From Aradus depressus (lineage: Eukaryota > Arthropoda > Insecta > Hemiptera > Aradidae), in contig OY759218.1 in assembly GCA_963662175.1 (NCBI GenBank), positions 22,286,480-22,350,479 on the forward strand: a stretch of DNA of 64,000 nucleotides, given 5' to 3'. The first letter of the stretch is position 1, and every line of letters begins with the position of its first letter. Shown in pieces: positions 32,770 through 43,819 of this stretch. Both the position numbers and the translations under genes were made by a program. The notes below the pieces were generated by a model, which saw nothing but the letters and a program-made list of their open reading frames with translations, was not told the origin of the DNA and ran no database searches.

Positions 32770-32833
32770 CCCGATTAACAAACCCATTAAAATTGCAAAA
32801 ATTGAAGTGATCCTTTAATTTTGTCCGGGAGTT
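32770..32833 (-). repeat. Tc1 element right terminal repeat
   Basis: The sequence 'gtgatcctttaattttgtcc' then 'gggagt' is, on the minus strand, a typical Tc1 end of the ACTCCCGGACAAAATTAAAGG kind. No matching left terminus precedes 31645, so the left end was lost where the Harbinger element now lies. Confidence 0.65.
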
Positions 32834-32839
32834 TATTTG

Positions 32840-33309
32840 AAGGTACATCTCGATATCTCCAAAGTTATATCACTCAGATCCTGGTTGCTAATCATGTTCT
32901 TAACGTATCATAAATAAAATTAATAAATTAATTTTGCCCCAACCAACAATCCCGGATTATTAAAATAGGTTTTTCAAATAATTCAATTGTTTAGGGTTGC
33001 ATGGCTTTGTATAGTACTTTTCAGGTCACTGTAAAACTTGGTAGAATATGTATTTGATTATATTAATTTTGGTTTTATTTATAAGTGAAGCTCAAAGGGC
33101 GAATTTCATTAAAATATATTTTATGGAATTTCGGAATGAATCTTATACCAGGACATTCAATTATTTTGTAATTTTAAACAAAATTGACTGAATTAACCAA
33201 CGTATATTAAAGTTTCCCTTCAGTTTTATTTTATTAATTTTACAGCACCATAAAGACTTATATAGGAAATATATCATCGCGCCACTTATAACTTGCAAAA
33301 CTAGAAACA
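32840..33309. other. AT-rich spacer
   Basis: No element recognised. Confidence 0.5.
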
Positions 33310-33680
33310 AAAATCACCGGCTATGTACTTCCCCCGCACGAATTAATCAATTACGTTTTCGCTTTCTCTCCAAAGCCAATCGACCGTTTGGGCAAAAACT
33401 TTATAATTGACTTAGATAGTCCTGAATCCTCATACTAAATTTAGTGTTGATACATTGATTACATCGGCAGTTATTTGAGTCGAGTCAACCTTCTCTGATC
33501 CCCTCCTTTCTTTCGACTGATTCCGCTGAAAATTAATAAGTGTCGTCTTTATAGAGCTTTGACTATATATGAAATTTCAAGTCAATATATACATTACAAC
33601 GGCAGTTATTAGAGTTTTTGTGTTAAATTTCTCCCCTGATCCCCCGTCCCTTTGGCCGATTTGGCTGAAAACAACGAAAG
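33310..33680 (+). repeat. DR dispersed repeat copy
   Basis: Starts at 'aatcaccggctatgtacttc', then 'cacgaattaatcaatta'. Two units follow ('acatcggcagttatttg' and 'attacaacggcagttatt'). Confidence 0.75.
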
Positions 33681-33717
33681 TGTTCATTATTTCCTATTTA
33701 TTTATTCATTTTAGTAC

Positions 33718-34419
33718 ACATTTTATTTATTGTTTTATATATGTTTCATTTATTTTGTATTACTATTCTCATTTCTTACGGACATCACATTTACTAATGA
33801 TAATTAACCGAATGTATAAAATATACAAAATAAAGAGTTCAAAAATAAAGTTTAAAAAGATACACAGTTTTCGACGAAATTGAGAAAAACAAATAGAAAG
33901 ACTAAAAATTGAAACTGCGGCACCGCAACTTTTTTTTTATAATCGTAGATTTGGTCAAATTATCAATATTGTGGACGAATGGCAACAACACAACTAAACA
34001 TCAATACTTAATTTATGTTTTTCGTTCAGTCTCTAAGTATACAGAGCGAAACATAATAAAATAATTACGTAAAAACGGAATATCAGACAAAAGACATGTA
34101 TTTGTTAGGTTGGTGTATTTTGCAAGGTTGCAATTCCAGAAGCTATCTAAACACAAACTTCAAATAACATTTATAATTAATTATTCAGGGAAAAAATAAT
34201 AATATATTTTTTTTTATATTGAAGTTGTATATCATGTGTGTATAAGAATCGTGCATACCTGTGACGTAGGTACCAAAGCCTTCCACCCAAAAAGGGAAAA
34301 TAAAATTAATTTTTATTTAATTTGCTGAATAAAAGTCCTTTTTTTTTGCTTAGGGTTCAATTAGAGTACATCGTTACTTTGTGTAGTGGCATAATTAATA
34401 AAGTAATAACATTTATTAT
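33718..34419 (+). repeat. 0.7-kb direct repeat, left copy
   Basis: Near-identical to 36599-37292 in the same orientation, including 'ctgcggcaccgcaact', 'cgttcagtctctaagtatac', 'agacaaaagacatgtattt' and 'cttccacccaaaaaggg'. The offset is about 2880 bp. There are no coding frames of note. The pair flanks a DR end, a hAT element and a LINE. Confidence 0.9.
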
Positions 34420-34439
34420 ATATAGATATTGTCCTTAGA

Positions 34440-34620
34440 GGGTTCTGGATAACATAGAAAATTTCCTGTCGATACATTCACTCTATCAGGAGTTATCGTG
34501 TTCACAGACATTGTTTTTGTATTTTTTTGGAATGAGGAGGTCGGAAAATCTTAAAATTCCGTTGAAAACTCAGCATCGAATTTCTGAACGATTACATAAC
34601 TCCCTCTAAACTTTGTATAA
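34440..34620 (+). repeat. DR right-end fragment
   Basis: 'acattcactctatcaggagt' then 'tatcgtgttcacagaca', 'gaattccgttgaaaact'-like 'aaattccgttgaaaactc', and 'acgattacataactccctct'. Ends at the hAT insertion. Confidence 0.7.
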
Positions 34621-34628
34621 ACTCTATT

Positions 34629-35480
34629 CAGTGCCGGATTAAGCCAGCGAGGGGCCTGTAGCAAATTCTGTCAAGAGGCCCTTGGTTTGCTTTAGGTTCT
34701 CAAGTTTAGGGTATTAAATAAAACAAAACTGTTACAAATAAACCTTTCTGGATTTAATATGGGCAAATTTAGAGGTAACACTTTCAATATCGACTTCTTT
34801 AAGCAAATCATGCTCTATATTCATCAAAGTGAGATGATTAAGACGTTCTTGGCCCATCGTGTTCCTTAACTCATTTTTAATACGTTTTAATGTTGAAAAA
34901 GAACGTTCGCCACTGCAGTTAGTGATCATGAGAGATAAGTAAATGCTACGTTTGGGAAACACGATTCTAAAGAATTATTTAATAAAAGTTTATAAAATTG
35001 CAGTTCCAGAGGCAATTTTCAAAAGGGATCTACTCAAGAGTATTACAAAAAATAAAAAATAAGCTGAAAAAAATGTATTTATCGGGAGTTGTAGTGTTTC
35101 CAACACCATAAACATTAGGAAATTAATGTTAAAAAGTTAGTAAATTACTTATTTTTATATGAACGTGTTAATTGATAGACTTAAAAATGTATCAAATCTG
35201 TTAATTAATTAATTTCCTATCTAATAGATATATTTTTATACCATATAAATGTAAATGATTAATTTCAGATAAGATTTAACGTGACGAAATCGAGTTTTAG
35301 ATTTTCAGGTGGGAGTAAAGCATAGCCTAAGCGCTTCGCGCTTAAGGCATGCAAAGTATTTTTACGCTCCTATCTCAATTGATATTTTTTTTAAGGTCAG
35401 ACAGGCGTTGGAGCGCGGGGCCCCCAATTCGCGGGGCCCGTAGCATTTGCTACTCTTGCTACGTGGCTAATCCGGCACAG
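34629..35480 (-). mobile_element. hAT element, internally deleted
   Basis: The termini 'cagtgccggattaagcc' and inverted 'ggctaatccggcacag' are flanked by the 8-bp duplication 'actctatt/actatatt' (34621-34628 and 35481-35488, one mismatch). It retains the C-terminal part of a transposase on the minus strand. GC-rich subterminal blocks ('gcggggcccgtagcatttgc' on the right, 'gaggggcctgtagcaaatt' on the left) pair as longer inverted ends. Confidence 0.92.
34732..34962 (-). pseudogene. hAT transposase C-terminal dimerisation domain
   Basis: The 76-residue minus frame contains 'SGERSFSTLKRIKNELRNTM' (here CSGERSFS...) and then 'GQERLNHLTLMNIEHDLL'. These are the signature blocks of the hAT family C-terminal dimerisation domain (Dimer_Tnp_hAT), of the ZMYM1-like type. 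The sequence ends at a natural stop after 'FAHIKSRKVYL'. The zinc finger and the catalytic core are deleted. The open frame lies within intact hAT ends, so this is a deletion derivative. Confidence 0.88.
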
Positions 35481-35488
35481 ACTATATT

Positions 35489-36502
35489 TGATACCAAGTT
35501 TACATGGACTTGACACATAGAGAAAATAACAAAGAAAGCAACCAGAGCTCTATGGGACTGTAGGCGCTTTTTTGGCGAAACATGGGGTCTCAATGCCAAA
35601 ATGGTATATACTGGATGTACACGACGGTAGTGAGACCCATAATAATGTATAACTTCTTGACAAAGCAGGAAACAACTAGACAAAGTCCAAAGACTTGCCT
35701 GCTTGGGAATCACTGGAGCCATGAGCACCACCCCAACAGCAGTCATGGAAACCCTTCTAAACCTCCCCCCACTCTTTTTGATCGTGAAAGCAGAAGCAAG
35801 AAGAGTAGCCTATAGGCTAAAAACAAATGACCTAATACCGGACAACACACCGAGGATCGGGCATTTAGTAATCTTCTGGGACATTTTGGAGGACCCTGTC
35901 TTAAGCATGGACACAAACAAAATGACACCAGTTTTTGATTTTAACAAAAAAATTAATCTGAGCTGATCAACTAGTCCGGTCAGGAGCTGAAAGAGGACCT
36001 ATAGGACCGGAACCCTTCTGCGGGATCTTTAAGAGCACGGCAAGGGCGGCAATAAAAGGTTGGCTGACCAGGAAACATATCCAATACTGGGAGAGGGGTC
36101 CCAAAGAAAAGACATTCAAAACTTTTTGTTGTGGAACCCTCAGAGAAAAGGAGCCGAGAGTCGTATGGATCTAAGAACTACGACAGGGCTGATCACAAAA
36201 CACTGTCATATGAATAAACACCTACACAATATGGCATTGCTAGAAGCCCTCTGTGCAGGAATTGTGGCGAGGAAAATGAGACTCCGGGTACATATTTTGA
36301 GCCAGTGTAAAACTCTAGAAAGCAAGAGGTTATACTGTTGCCGTAACGGAACCGAAGCAGGTAATGGAGGGAACTTGCAGCAGAATCCTGGACTTCATTA
36401 AAGATACAGGACTGCTGTAGGGACTAACATAATGGGCACATAATAGGCCTACTCTGGCCGCGGTGATACCATCAGCCCTCGAAAAAAAAAAAAAAAAAAA
36501 AA
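35489..36502 (+). pseudogene. I-type LINE, reverse transcriptase C-terminus to poly(A)
   Basis: A + strand remnant with frameshifts. 'KKATRALWDCRRFFGETWG' precedes 'LACLGITGAMSTTPTAVMET' and 'LLNLPPLFLIVKAEARRVAY', the region between reverse transcriptase and RNase H in I-superfamily LINEs. A large deletion removes most of RNase H. Then 'LCRNCGEENET' marks the Cys knuckle near 36250. The 3' end 'ggccgcggtgacaccatcag' is followed by poly(A) at about 36483-36502. The same end closes the 40.0-40.7 kb copy. Stops and frame changes make it dead. Confidence 0.85.
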
Positions 36503-36598
36503 GAACTTCGTAGAGCTAGGGAAATTAAACTCTATAAAACTATATTTATACATATATATTACTATAATTATATGTACTTTTTTTGTACATATCGGTAA

Positions 36599-37292
36599 AC
36601 ATTTTATTTATTGTTTTGTAGTTGTTTCATTTATTTTGTATTACTATTCTCATTTCTTACCGACATCACATTTACCTAATGATGATTAACCGATTGTATA
36701 AATAAACAAAATAAAGAGTTAAAAAAGATACACCGTTTTCGCGGAAATTAAAAAAAAACAATTAGAAAGACTAAAAATTGAAACTGCGGCACCGCAACTT
36801 TTTTTTTGTAATCGTAGATTTGGTCAAGTTATTGAGGACGAATGGCAACTTTCTGATACAACTAAACATTAAAACTAAATTTATGTTTTTCGTTCAGTCT
36901 CTAAGTATACACAGCAAAACTTAATAAAATATGTAATTATGTAAAAACGGAATATCAGACAAAAGACATGTATTTGCTAGGTTGGTGTATATTTGCAAGG
37001 TTGAAATTCCAGAAGCTACCTAAACACAAACTTCAAATAACATTTATAATTAATTATTCAGGGAAAAAATAATAATATAATTTTTTTTATATTGAAGTTG
37101 TATATCTTGTGTGTATAAGAATCGTGCATACCTGTGACGTAGATAAAAAAGCCCTTCCACCCAAAAAGGGAAAATAAAATTAATTTAATTTGCTGAATAA
37201 AATTCCTTTTTTTTTTTTTTGCTTAGGGTTCAATTAGAGTACATTGTTACTTTGTATAGTGGCATAATTAATAAAGTAATAACATTTATTAT
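36599..37292 (+). repeat. 0.7-kb direct repeat, right copy
   Basis: Same sequence as 33718-34419 with small indels (for example 'gatttggtcaagttattgag' lacks bases present on the left). Both copies end at 'aacatttattat', after which the flanks differ. Confidence 0.9.
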
Positions 37293-37547
37293 TAATAATG
37301 CTGGACAGACAGGAGGGGGTTCCTGTCGTGTCTCCAACTCGAGATAAGCTTAATTTGTGACGTTGGATTAAATAAAACTTCATACCTATGTGTCGATAAA
37401 TAAGTCTTTATTCACTTATTTAAACGGAGCAATACTGTATTTTTATTCAGATGTATTCACAAATGTATTTTTATTCAGAGAACAATAAAGAAGAGTTCAC
37501 AATCCAAAAAATCTGGAGACTAAAAAAAAAAATTGTTCATTCTTATG

Positions 37548-37600
37548 ATCACGAGCCTGTACGATGTCAGGTACTCGTTAAAGACCCCTCCCTAACTTAT
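37548..37600 (+). repeat. SINE fragment
   Basis: 'cacgagcctgtacgatgtca' and 'gttaaagacccctcccta' match 12951-13000 in SINE copy 1. It is joined directly to a DR left end. Confidence 0.7.
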
Positions 37601-37604
37601 GAAT

Positions 37605-38112
37605 CACCAGCAATATACTTCCCCAGAAGGAATTAATCAATTAACTTTTCGTTCCCCCTCCAAAACCTGTCGACCGTTTGTGCTAATATTCAACCGTTGA
37701 ATTACATAGGGGCTCCTAAATCTTCATACTAAATTTTGTGTAGAAAAATTCATTACATTGTCAGTTATTAGGGTTTTTTTCCCCCGTTCCCTTCATATCA
37801 GTCGATATCACTGAAATTTCACAGATTATGTCCTCATTGGGTTTTCACTTTAAATATGAAATTTCATGTCGATAATTTCATTACATCGGCAATTATTGAG
37901 GGTTTTGAGTCGAGCTCCCCCTCTGATCCTCCCTTCCCTTCGGTCGATTCTGTTGAAAACTTGTAAGTGCAGTCCTATCGTTTCACTGTTCATTAAAACG
38001 GCAGTTATTCGAGTTTTTTTCCTAATCCCCTTCCCTTTGGTCAATTTGACTGAAAAACAATGTGTCGCCATTTGAGGGTTCTGGATTCACATATAATATT
38101 TCGTGTTGATAT
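37605..38112 (+). repeat. DR dispersed repeat copy, four units
   Basis: Left end 'gaatcaccagcaatatactt', then four successive unit signals: 'attacattgtcagttatta', 'attacatcggcaattattg', 'ttaaaacggcagttattcg' and the truncated 'atttcgtgttgata'. Cut at the right by the Tigger-like element. Confidence 0.8.
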
Positions 38113-38113
38113 A

Positions 38114-38780
38114 CACTGTAAACTCTATATAGCGACACTTAAGGGACTGCGCATTTTAGGGCGTTATTGAGAGTTGTCGTTAAATGAAGAGAAGAAAAAT
38201 CAATACATATTACATTACATTTAATAGTATTTTACTATTATAATATGTATCTACTAATAAAGTTTTTAGCTTTCACGATCGGCCCCGAGACAGGCATATT
38301 ATTCTGGCGCTGTCTGTGAAACCATATAGCATAGCTAGATCCAAATCTTCGTATTTAGGTTTCTTTAATTTCTTAGAAGATTTTCCATTCTCCTCTGCTT
38401 GTAGAATTTTTTCTTTGTTTTTCCATATTATAGACACGGTAGAGCGACTGAATCCAAAGCGTCTTCCAACATCACTTATCTTTTCTCCCGCCTCTATTGC
38501 GCGTATTAATAAAACTTTTTCGTCAATACACAAAGATGTTCTCTTACTCGCCATGTTCACAGTTTGAAAGTTAGTGAGCAACTAAGAATATGATAACGTA
38601 TAGGTAATGCATAACAACCTAATAACAGTCTAGCAGCCGAGGTAAACACGTGCAAGGTAATCACAACAAACAAAATAACGAATTTCTTAGAATCTTCGGT
38701 ACGTATGATGCTGACAGTCGAGGTAAATAGACAATAAAGCTAAAGGTAAACATTTGCACTAATTATAATGCTTGCGCTTT
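38114..38780 (-). mobile_element. Tigger-like element, deleted and 5'-truncated
   Basis: One terminus is clear: TA, then 'cactgtaaactctatatagc' and 'gacacttaaggg' (38112-38135), a typical Tigger end. A transposase N-terminus reads toward that end. The opposite terminus is not found before the next DR copy at about 38790. Confidence 0.75.
38273..38554 (-). pseudogene. Tigger/pogo transposase N-terminal DNA-binding domain
   Basis: From Met 38554 the frame reads 'MASKRTSLCIDEKVLLIRAI', then 'GRRFGFSRSTVSIIWKNKEK', then 'KKLKKPKYEDLDLAMLYGF'. This is the psq/CENP-B-type helix-turn-helix (CENPB_N) and the beginning of the second binding domain. The frame ends at 38273 soon after 'DSARIICLSRGRS', where the DDE domain should follow, so about 1 kb of catalytic sequence is deleted. 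The N-terminal 94 residues are uninterrupted. An upstream in-frame Met (38581) adds nine residues. Confidence 0.88.
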
Positions 38781-38789
38781 GCGAGTGTC

Positions 38790-39265
38790 TGTGAGTTTTT
38801 TTGTCTGTGAACACGATAACTCTCAATAGAATGAATGTATCGACACGAAATGTTATATGTGAATTCAGAACCCTCTACCAAAATCTATTGATTTCCAGCC
38901 AAATCGATCAAAGGGAAGACTTAAGACAAAAACTCTAATAACTGCCGTTATAATGAATGTATCGACACAAAATTTCATATGTGAATTCAAAGCTCCATAG
39001 GGACGACATTTATTAATTTTCAACGATATCAGCAAAAGTGAAAGGGGGGTTCAGGGAGAGGAGGAGGCTCAATTCATAAACCCTAATAACTATCGATGTA
39101 ATGAATGTATCGACAAAGTATTTACTATGAGGATTTAGGAGCCCCTATATAAGTCAACTGTAGATTATTAGCGCAAATCTTCGATTGATTTTGAAGGGGG
39201 AACGAAAAATTAATTCAATGGTTCTGAGGAAGTACATACACATCATCGACGCCTTTTTCTATCTG
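38790..39265 (-). repeat. DR dispersed repeat, reverse copy
   Basis: Starts with 'gtgtctgtgag...acacgataactctcaatag', then units with 'aataactgccgttataatga' and 'aataactatcgatgtaatga'. Ends 'gaagtacatacacatcatcg'. It has the same organisation as 57.7-58.3 kb. Confidence 0.8.
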
Positions 39266-39454
39266 TATTCGCGTGATTTATTTATCGTTTATACCGATCT
39301 TTTTTTTTTCTTTTCTTAATGGCCTTATTAACCACGAGGTTTATTGATGCCTGACTGTTCAAATAAGTATGAGATCCCGAAGAGAAACCGGGGGGCGACC
39401 GGAGGGGAACCCTGCACAGGCTCCCGGGGCACCCAGTGAGTGTCCCAACCAGGC

Positions 39455-39800
39455 CAAATTGAAGAGGGATCAGAGGGCGGGCTCAACTCAAAAACTCCAA
39501 TAACTGGCGATGTAATGAACGTATTGACACAAAATTTCATATATGAAGTCAAAACCCAATGAGGACATAACCTGTCGAATTTCAGCGATACCAATCGAAG
39601 GGAAGAGGGGCTTTAGGGGTGCAGCTCAATTCAAAAACCCTACTAACTTCCGATGTAATGAATTTATCGACACAAAATTTAGTATGTGGGTTTAGGAGCC
39701 CCTATGAAGTCAAATATTGAATACTAGCGTATAGGTCGACTGGTTCTGAAGGGGGAGAAGGAAAGTTAATTGATTAATTTTTTCTGGGGACGCAATTCTC
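39455..39800 (-). repeat. DR dispersed repeat, reverse copy
   Basis: Two units ('aataactggcgatgtaatga' and 'ctaacttccgatgtaatga'), then the end region 'gttaattgattaatttt'. Upstream at 39350-39450 is a short GC-rich block ('ccggggggcgaccggagggg') of unknown origin. Confidence 0.75.
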
Positions 39801-40019
39801 ATTCAGAAGTTACCTTGTTTTACATAAATTTTGACTGTTTTCCTTGGGGTTAAGGAATACAGGTTATCCTTTAACTAAGGAAGAGTTAGACCTTTTGGGT
39901 CAAAACGACCTCTTAATTGTTATTGAATGAAGTTTTTAGAAGACGGAATGCATTTTTTCAACTACATACTTATATTTAAGGTAAGGAAGGCGTTGAAATT
40001 TTCAACTAGGAAATCAAAT

Positions 40020-40690
40020 TTTCAATAATAGTAGAAAAACTAAAATTAATGATACATAATGAGATACTATATGCCATCCTCGGGTGTGCCTGGCTCATAA
40101 AGAGACGGAACGTCAGGGGAGGGCGAATCTTAATACTGTCTGACAGCCAAGCAACGCTGCAAGCCCTGCGAGTTCTCATCATAGATTCCAAAATCGTCCT
40201 GGAATGCCTTCAAGCACTGGAGTCCCTGACGGACCAAAACAGAGTGGAGTTGAGATGGGTGCCAGGGCATAAGGGGTTTGAGAGCAACGAAAGGGCTGAT
40301 CAACTGGCCCGGTCAGAAGCTGACAGAGAACCTACAGGACCGAAACCCTTCTGCGGGATCTCTAAGAGCACCGCAAGGGCGGCAATAAATGGTTGGCTGA
40401 CCAAGAATCACATCCAGTTCTGGAGTGGGGTCCCAAAGCAAAGACACTCAAAACTCCTCTGTGCAGGAAATGTGGCGAGGAAAATGAGACTCTGGTCCAA
40501 ATTCTAAGCCAGTGCGGGGCACTAGAAAGCAGAAGATTTTACTGCTTCGGGTTTACCATAATGGAAGGAACCTGCAGAAGAATCCTGGACTTCATTAGAG
40601 ATACAGGGCTGCTGTAGGGACCAACACACACAGGGCACACAATATGGCCAATGGCCGCGGTGACACAATCAGCCCTGGAAAAAAAAGTAA
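40020..40690 (+). pseudogene. I-type LINE RNase H and C-terminus
   Basis: A 152-codon frame (40049-40507) shows the RNase H fold signatures 'ILILSDSQATLQAL' (catalytic Asp), 'NRVELRWVPGHKGFESNERA' (His and Glu region) and 'DQLARSEAD' (last Asp). After a frameshift near 40450, 'LCRKCGEENETLVQILSQCG' gives the Cys knuckle with Gln replacing the usual His. It ends with 'ggccgcggtgacacaatcag' and an A-rich tail. It is the same family as 35489-36502, whose RNase H part is missing, so the two copies complement each other. The polymerase is absent here. Confidence 0.9.
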
Positions 40691-40899
40691 ATAAAAAAAA
40701 AATAATGGTAAAATTATTAAATTTTAACAAGATAAAAAAATGTATATGTGATATGCATGAAATGATATTTGTGCATTTAACAAAATGATTACTGATGACG
40801 TGAGCATAACGTGAATTATAAAGAAAATATAAAATGATAATGAAAATGACCAAATAGTATATATTGACTACGATTTATGTTAGACTAAATGCATAAATT

Positions 40900-41060
40900 G
40901 TGTACAAATAGTTGAAATTCGAACCCCTTCCACATATGATATATAAGAATGGTTCGCACTCACCAAACTGTCTTTAACCTGACAATGGTATAATGGCGAA
41001 ACCTGTAATATAGTATACACTTTTTGTGGAATAGACAATATTTCAAAAAATAAGTTTGTT
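40900..41060 (+). repeat. Retroelement tail (Penelope-like?)
   Basis: 'taacctgacaatggtataat' then 'ggcgaaacctgtaatat' and 'tttttgtggaatagacaata' follow the order of the tails at 6.82 and 42.78 kb. Confidence 0.4.
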
Positions 41061-41951
41061 TTAATTATATAGCACCAAATGATTTTTAAAAAAAGACCAC
41101 ACATATATTAATAATTATGTAAGATAATAGTGAATAATCAAACACAACTAACTTCTTCAGCTGCTGGTTTCATCCCTTCCACGTATTTCCCCCGTTTTGT
41201 ACAATATTTGAAGCTAAATTAATTCGGAATTTTTACTAGTTCATTTTTATCTGCGCAGATTCTCTTGAACATAGATCCATTATAACATACAACATTATTT
41301 TTATATTTTTTATCTATCTACTTTTCTTATTTCTGTGTATTATTACCTTCAGTTGTATCATATACGTACGTTATATGTATTATATTTATGATAAAATGTT
41401 AATAGTTCTTTTCTTGTACATACCTTTGTAACCCATTTCCTTATGCATACTTATGGAGCAAATTTTACCCTGAAAAAAAGAAAAAAACATTAGTAGTTGG
41501 TCAATTCTTCTTGTTTTTTTTTTTTAATTTATTCATACGTTGACCATTATTTGGTATCTAAAACGCATTTGGACCAAAAATAAGTAATTTTGATGTTGTG
41601 CTTGAATAAATAAATACAATTTTTAATATAATTGAATTTATTAATTTAAGCATTAAATAAAACCTGTTACAACCTATAAACCTTACGCAATTTTCAGGTG
41701 GTAAAAAAATATAAATAAATTATTTAAACAATAGGATTAAGAGAAAAGATGCAATCCCAGCGAATAATTGGTCCTTATGAAAACTGTTCATTATGAGATT
41801 TCGAATGGTTTGACCTCTATTGAGAAGTACAGAGCTGTAGAGTTCTAAATAATGTTCATTAGGGTGTTGTGGGAAATTTGTTTCAACTAATTAATAATTA
41901 ATTTTATTTGTACTTCAATAATACATCATATAACCATTATTTTCCTTATTT

Positions 41952-41953
<2 letters not shown>
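41061..41953. other. AT-rich spacer
   Basis: No recognised element. Confidence 0.5.

Positions 41954-41997
<44 letters not shown>
41954..41997. repeat. (TA)n microsatellite
   Basis: About 20 TA repeats directly before the LINE fragment at 42000. Confidence 0.95.
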
Positions 41998-41999
<2 letters not shown>

Positions 42000-42002
<3 letters not shown>

Positions 42003-42230
42003 TGGTGTTCTGAGGATAGGGCCAGGAATGTGATGAGGTATACAGAAAACGCAACTATAACTTATATATACTTTGAGGAGTGCCCCCATTATGCAGCCAG
42101 CATGGCCTTACATGGGATACACAACCCCAGTCTCCCCCATCTTCTCTCTGATTCGGAACTAAGTATCAACAAATTATTTGACTTTTTAAAAGCAAATAAC
42201 ATAATGTCATTATTCTGACGAGTCAGGGAG
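42000..42230 (+). pseudogene. LINE ORF2 C-terminal fragment
   Basis: The frame from 42030 to 42218 reads 'ITYIYFEECPHYAASMALHG', then 'PSLPHLLSDSELSINKLFDF' and 'LKANNIMSLF'. 'H/YIFFECPHYA' plus a closing 'LLSD...LFDFLKAN' is the ending of ORF2 in several insect-type LINEs. The first two Cys of the knuckle are lost. Only about 65 residues remain. Confidence 0.7.
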
Positions 42231-42635
42231 TAGATAATTATATGCAGGAATATAGGAAAAAAATAATAATGAATAAATAAAAAATAAATAAAGAAATATT
42301 AAAAATAAAATAAAATAAGAATAAATGAATAAGAAAAAAAAAATGAGAAAAAATAGTACTTAATAATAAAAAATTAGAGAAGAAAAATTATAAATTAGAA
42401 GTTAGTATATACTGTTCATTTCTAATAATTTCTTGTAAGTGTAAAGGGCTACACAGGAATCCTCGGCGCTGATAATCCCATAGTTGAGCGCTCCAAAAAA
42501 GATATAAATATATAATATGTATACTACAATGAACTCCATTTCTTTAGTTTATTTGAATTGTTTTAAATTTCTTGCTATTATATTTTCTTGTTATGTTTAA
42601 ACTAAAATATTTGTAATAGTCGGAATGTTCCGTTA
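42231..42635. other. A-rich spacer
   Basis: A-rich low-complexity sequence ('aataaataaaaaataaa'), possibly the decayed tail of the LINE fragment before it. Confidence 0.5.
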
Positions 42636-42639
42636 AGGC

Positions 42640-42870
42640 AGGACATCCCCTCCCCCCCCCCCCCCCCCCCCCCCCCCCGCTCCCATGGGCTACCCAAGGG
42701 AACAGGGATTCAAAACCATTGGTAATCTGTATTTATATATGACAACCTAGCTAATTTTATAGTTACTTTTGAACTTTGACCTGACGTTGGCGTGAGCTGA
42801 ACTGGTACACATGTGTACACATTTTTGTGGAATTAGACAATATAAAATTTAAACAATTTCTTTGTTTTTA
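42640..42870 (+). repeat. Retroelement tail with 27-base poly(C)
   Basis: A C run at 42652-42678 is followed by 'ttgaactttgacctgacgtt', 'ctgaactggtacaca' and 'ttttgtggaattagacaata', parallel to the 6.62-6.89 kb tail. Confidence 0.45.
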
Positions 42871-43597
42871 TTAGCTTTCCACCATATCGATACAGATCGA
42901 AAAAATTTATTCGGACTTTGTAAGGTTATTATCGAAAATGCGTTAATTATAATTAATTCTACAATAATTCTCCATAATAGCAATTTCTTGTAATCGAGAT
43001 AAAAAAGATTTAAAATAAAGGGTAATGTAAGGCTAACTAACTCAGACTTCCTTTAATTTTTCGATGAAGTCATTTTCAACATTTCCCAACTTATTTTCCA
43101 CTCATCCCACACCTGACACCACTTCTACTCGAACTAGATAATAATTTATCAGCATTTTAGCGACAACAGCTCCACTCACATTGATCAGATTTAACTCAAA
43201 AATTAACGAGGGGGTAAAAGCTCCCCCTCCAAGAAAACCGAAGACGAAGGATATGGTTTTATGAGGTTCCTGGCTGCATTATCCATGGAAAGCCTTCTCA
43301 TGTAAGCACCACGGAGCTAAGAATTATTAACAAGTTCTGAACCTTATCTACCAAACCAAGTCTTCCTATTGGTAATCCGATATTTATTTTCAAATGTCTA
43401 ACTATTCTTCAATATTGATGGATATAAATAAATAATAATAAATTATATACAAATTCGGTCATGATTTCGACGATAGTCAACCTGTGTGGATTTTTCAAAA
43501 TTTTGAAAATAACTTTTTATTATACGCTATTAAAAAAGAAAAATAACTGATGTGACCATTACAAGAAGTTCTTATATCCATTACATTTTAAGAATCT
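42871..43597. other. AT-rich spacer
   Basis: No recognised feature. Confidence 0.5.
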
Positions 43598-43619
43598 CCC
43601 CCCCCCCCCCCCCCCCCCC
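43598..43619. repeat. Poly(C) run
   Basis: 22 consecutive C. The length may not be reliable in an assembly. Confidence 0.9.
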
Positions 43620-43819
43620 TATTTCAAATTTATTTCTCTCGCATTTCAAATTCTCATTGCTGGGTATAAGAGAGTTTATTTAAATTAACGTAATCCTGAG
43701 AGCGACTTTCTTATACTCGGTAATGCCAGTATGAAAAGAGGGAGAAATGAATTTGAGCAGAAGATCCATGATCACATCAGATATTTCTTTCCATTTTATG
43801 AGTATATTTAACCAGTGAG

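Noticed and set aside
39350..39450. GC-rich block resembling rDNA
   Set aside because: Too short and without any conserved rRNA core sequence I can recognise.
42652..43619. Two long C runs as paired ends of an element
   Set aside because: The sequences next to the runs do not match each other; they are independent homopolymers.
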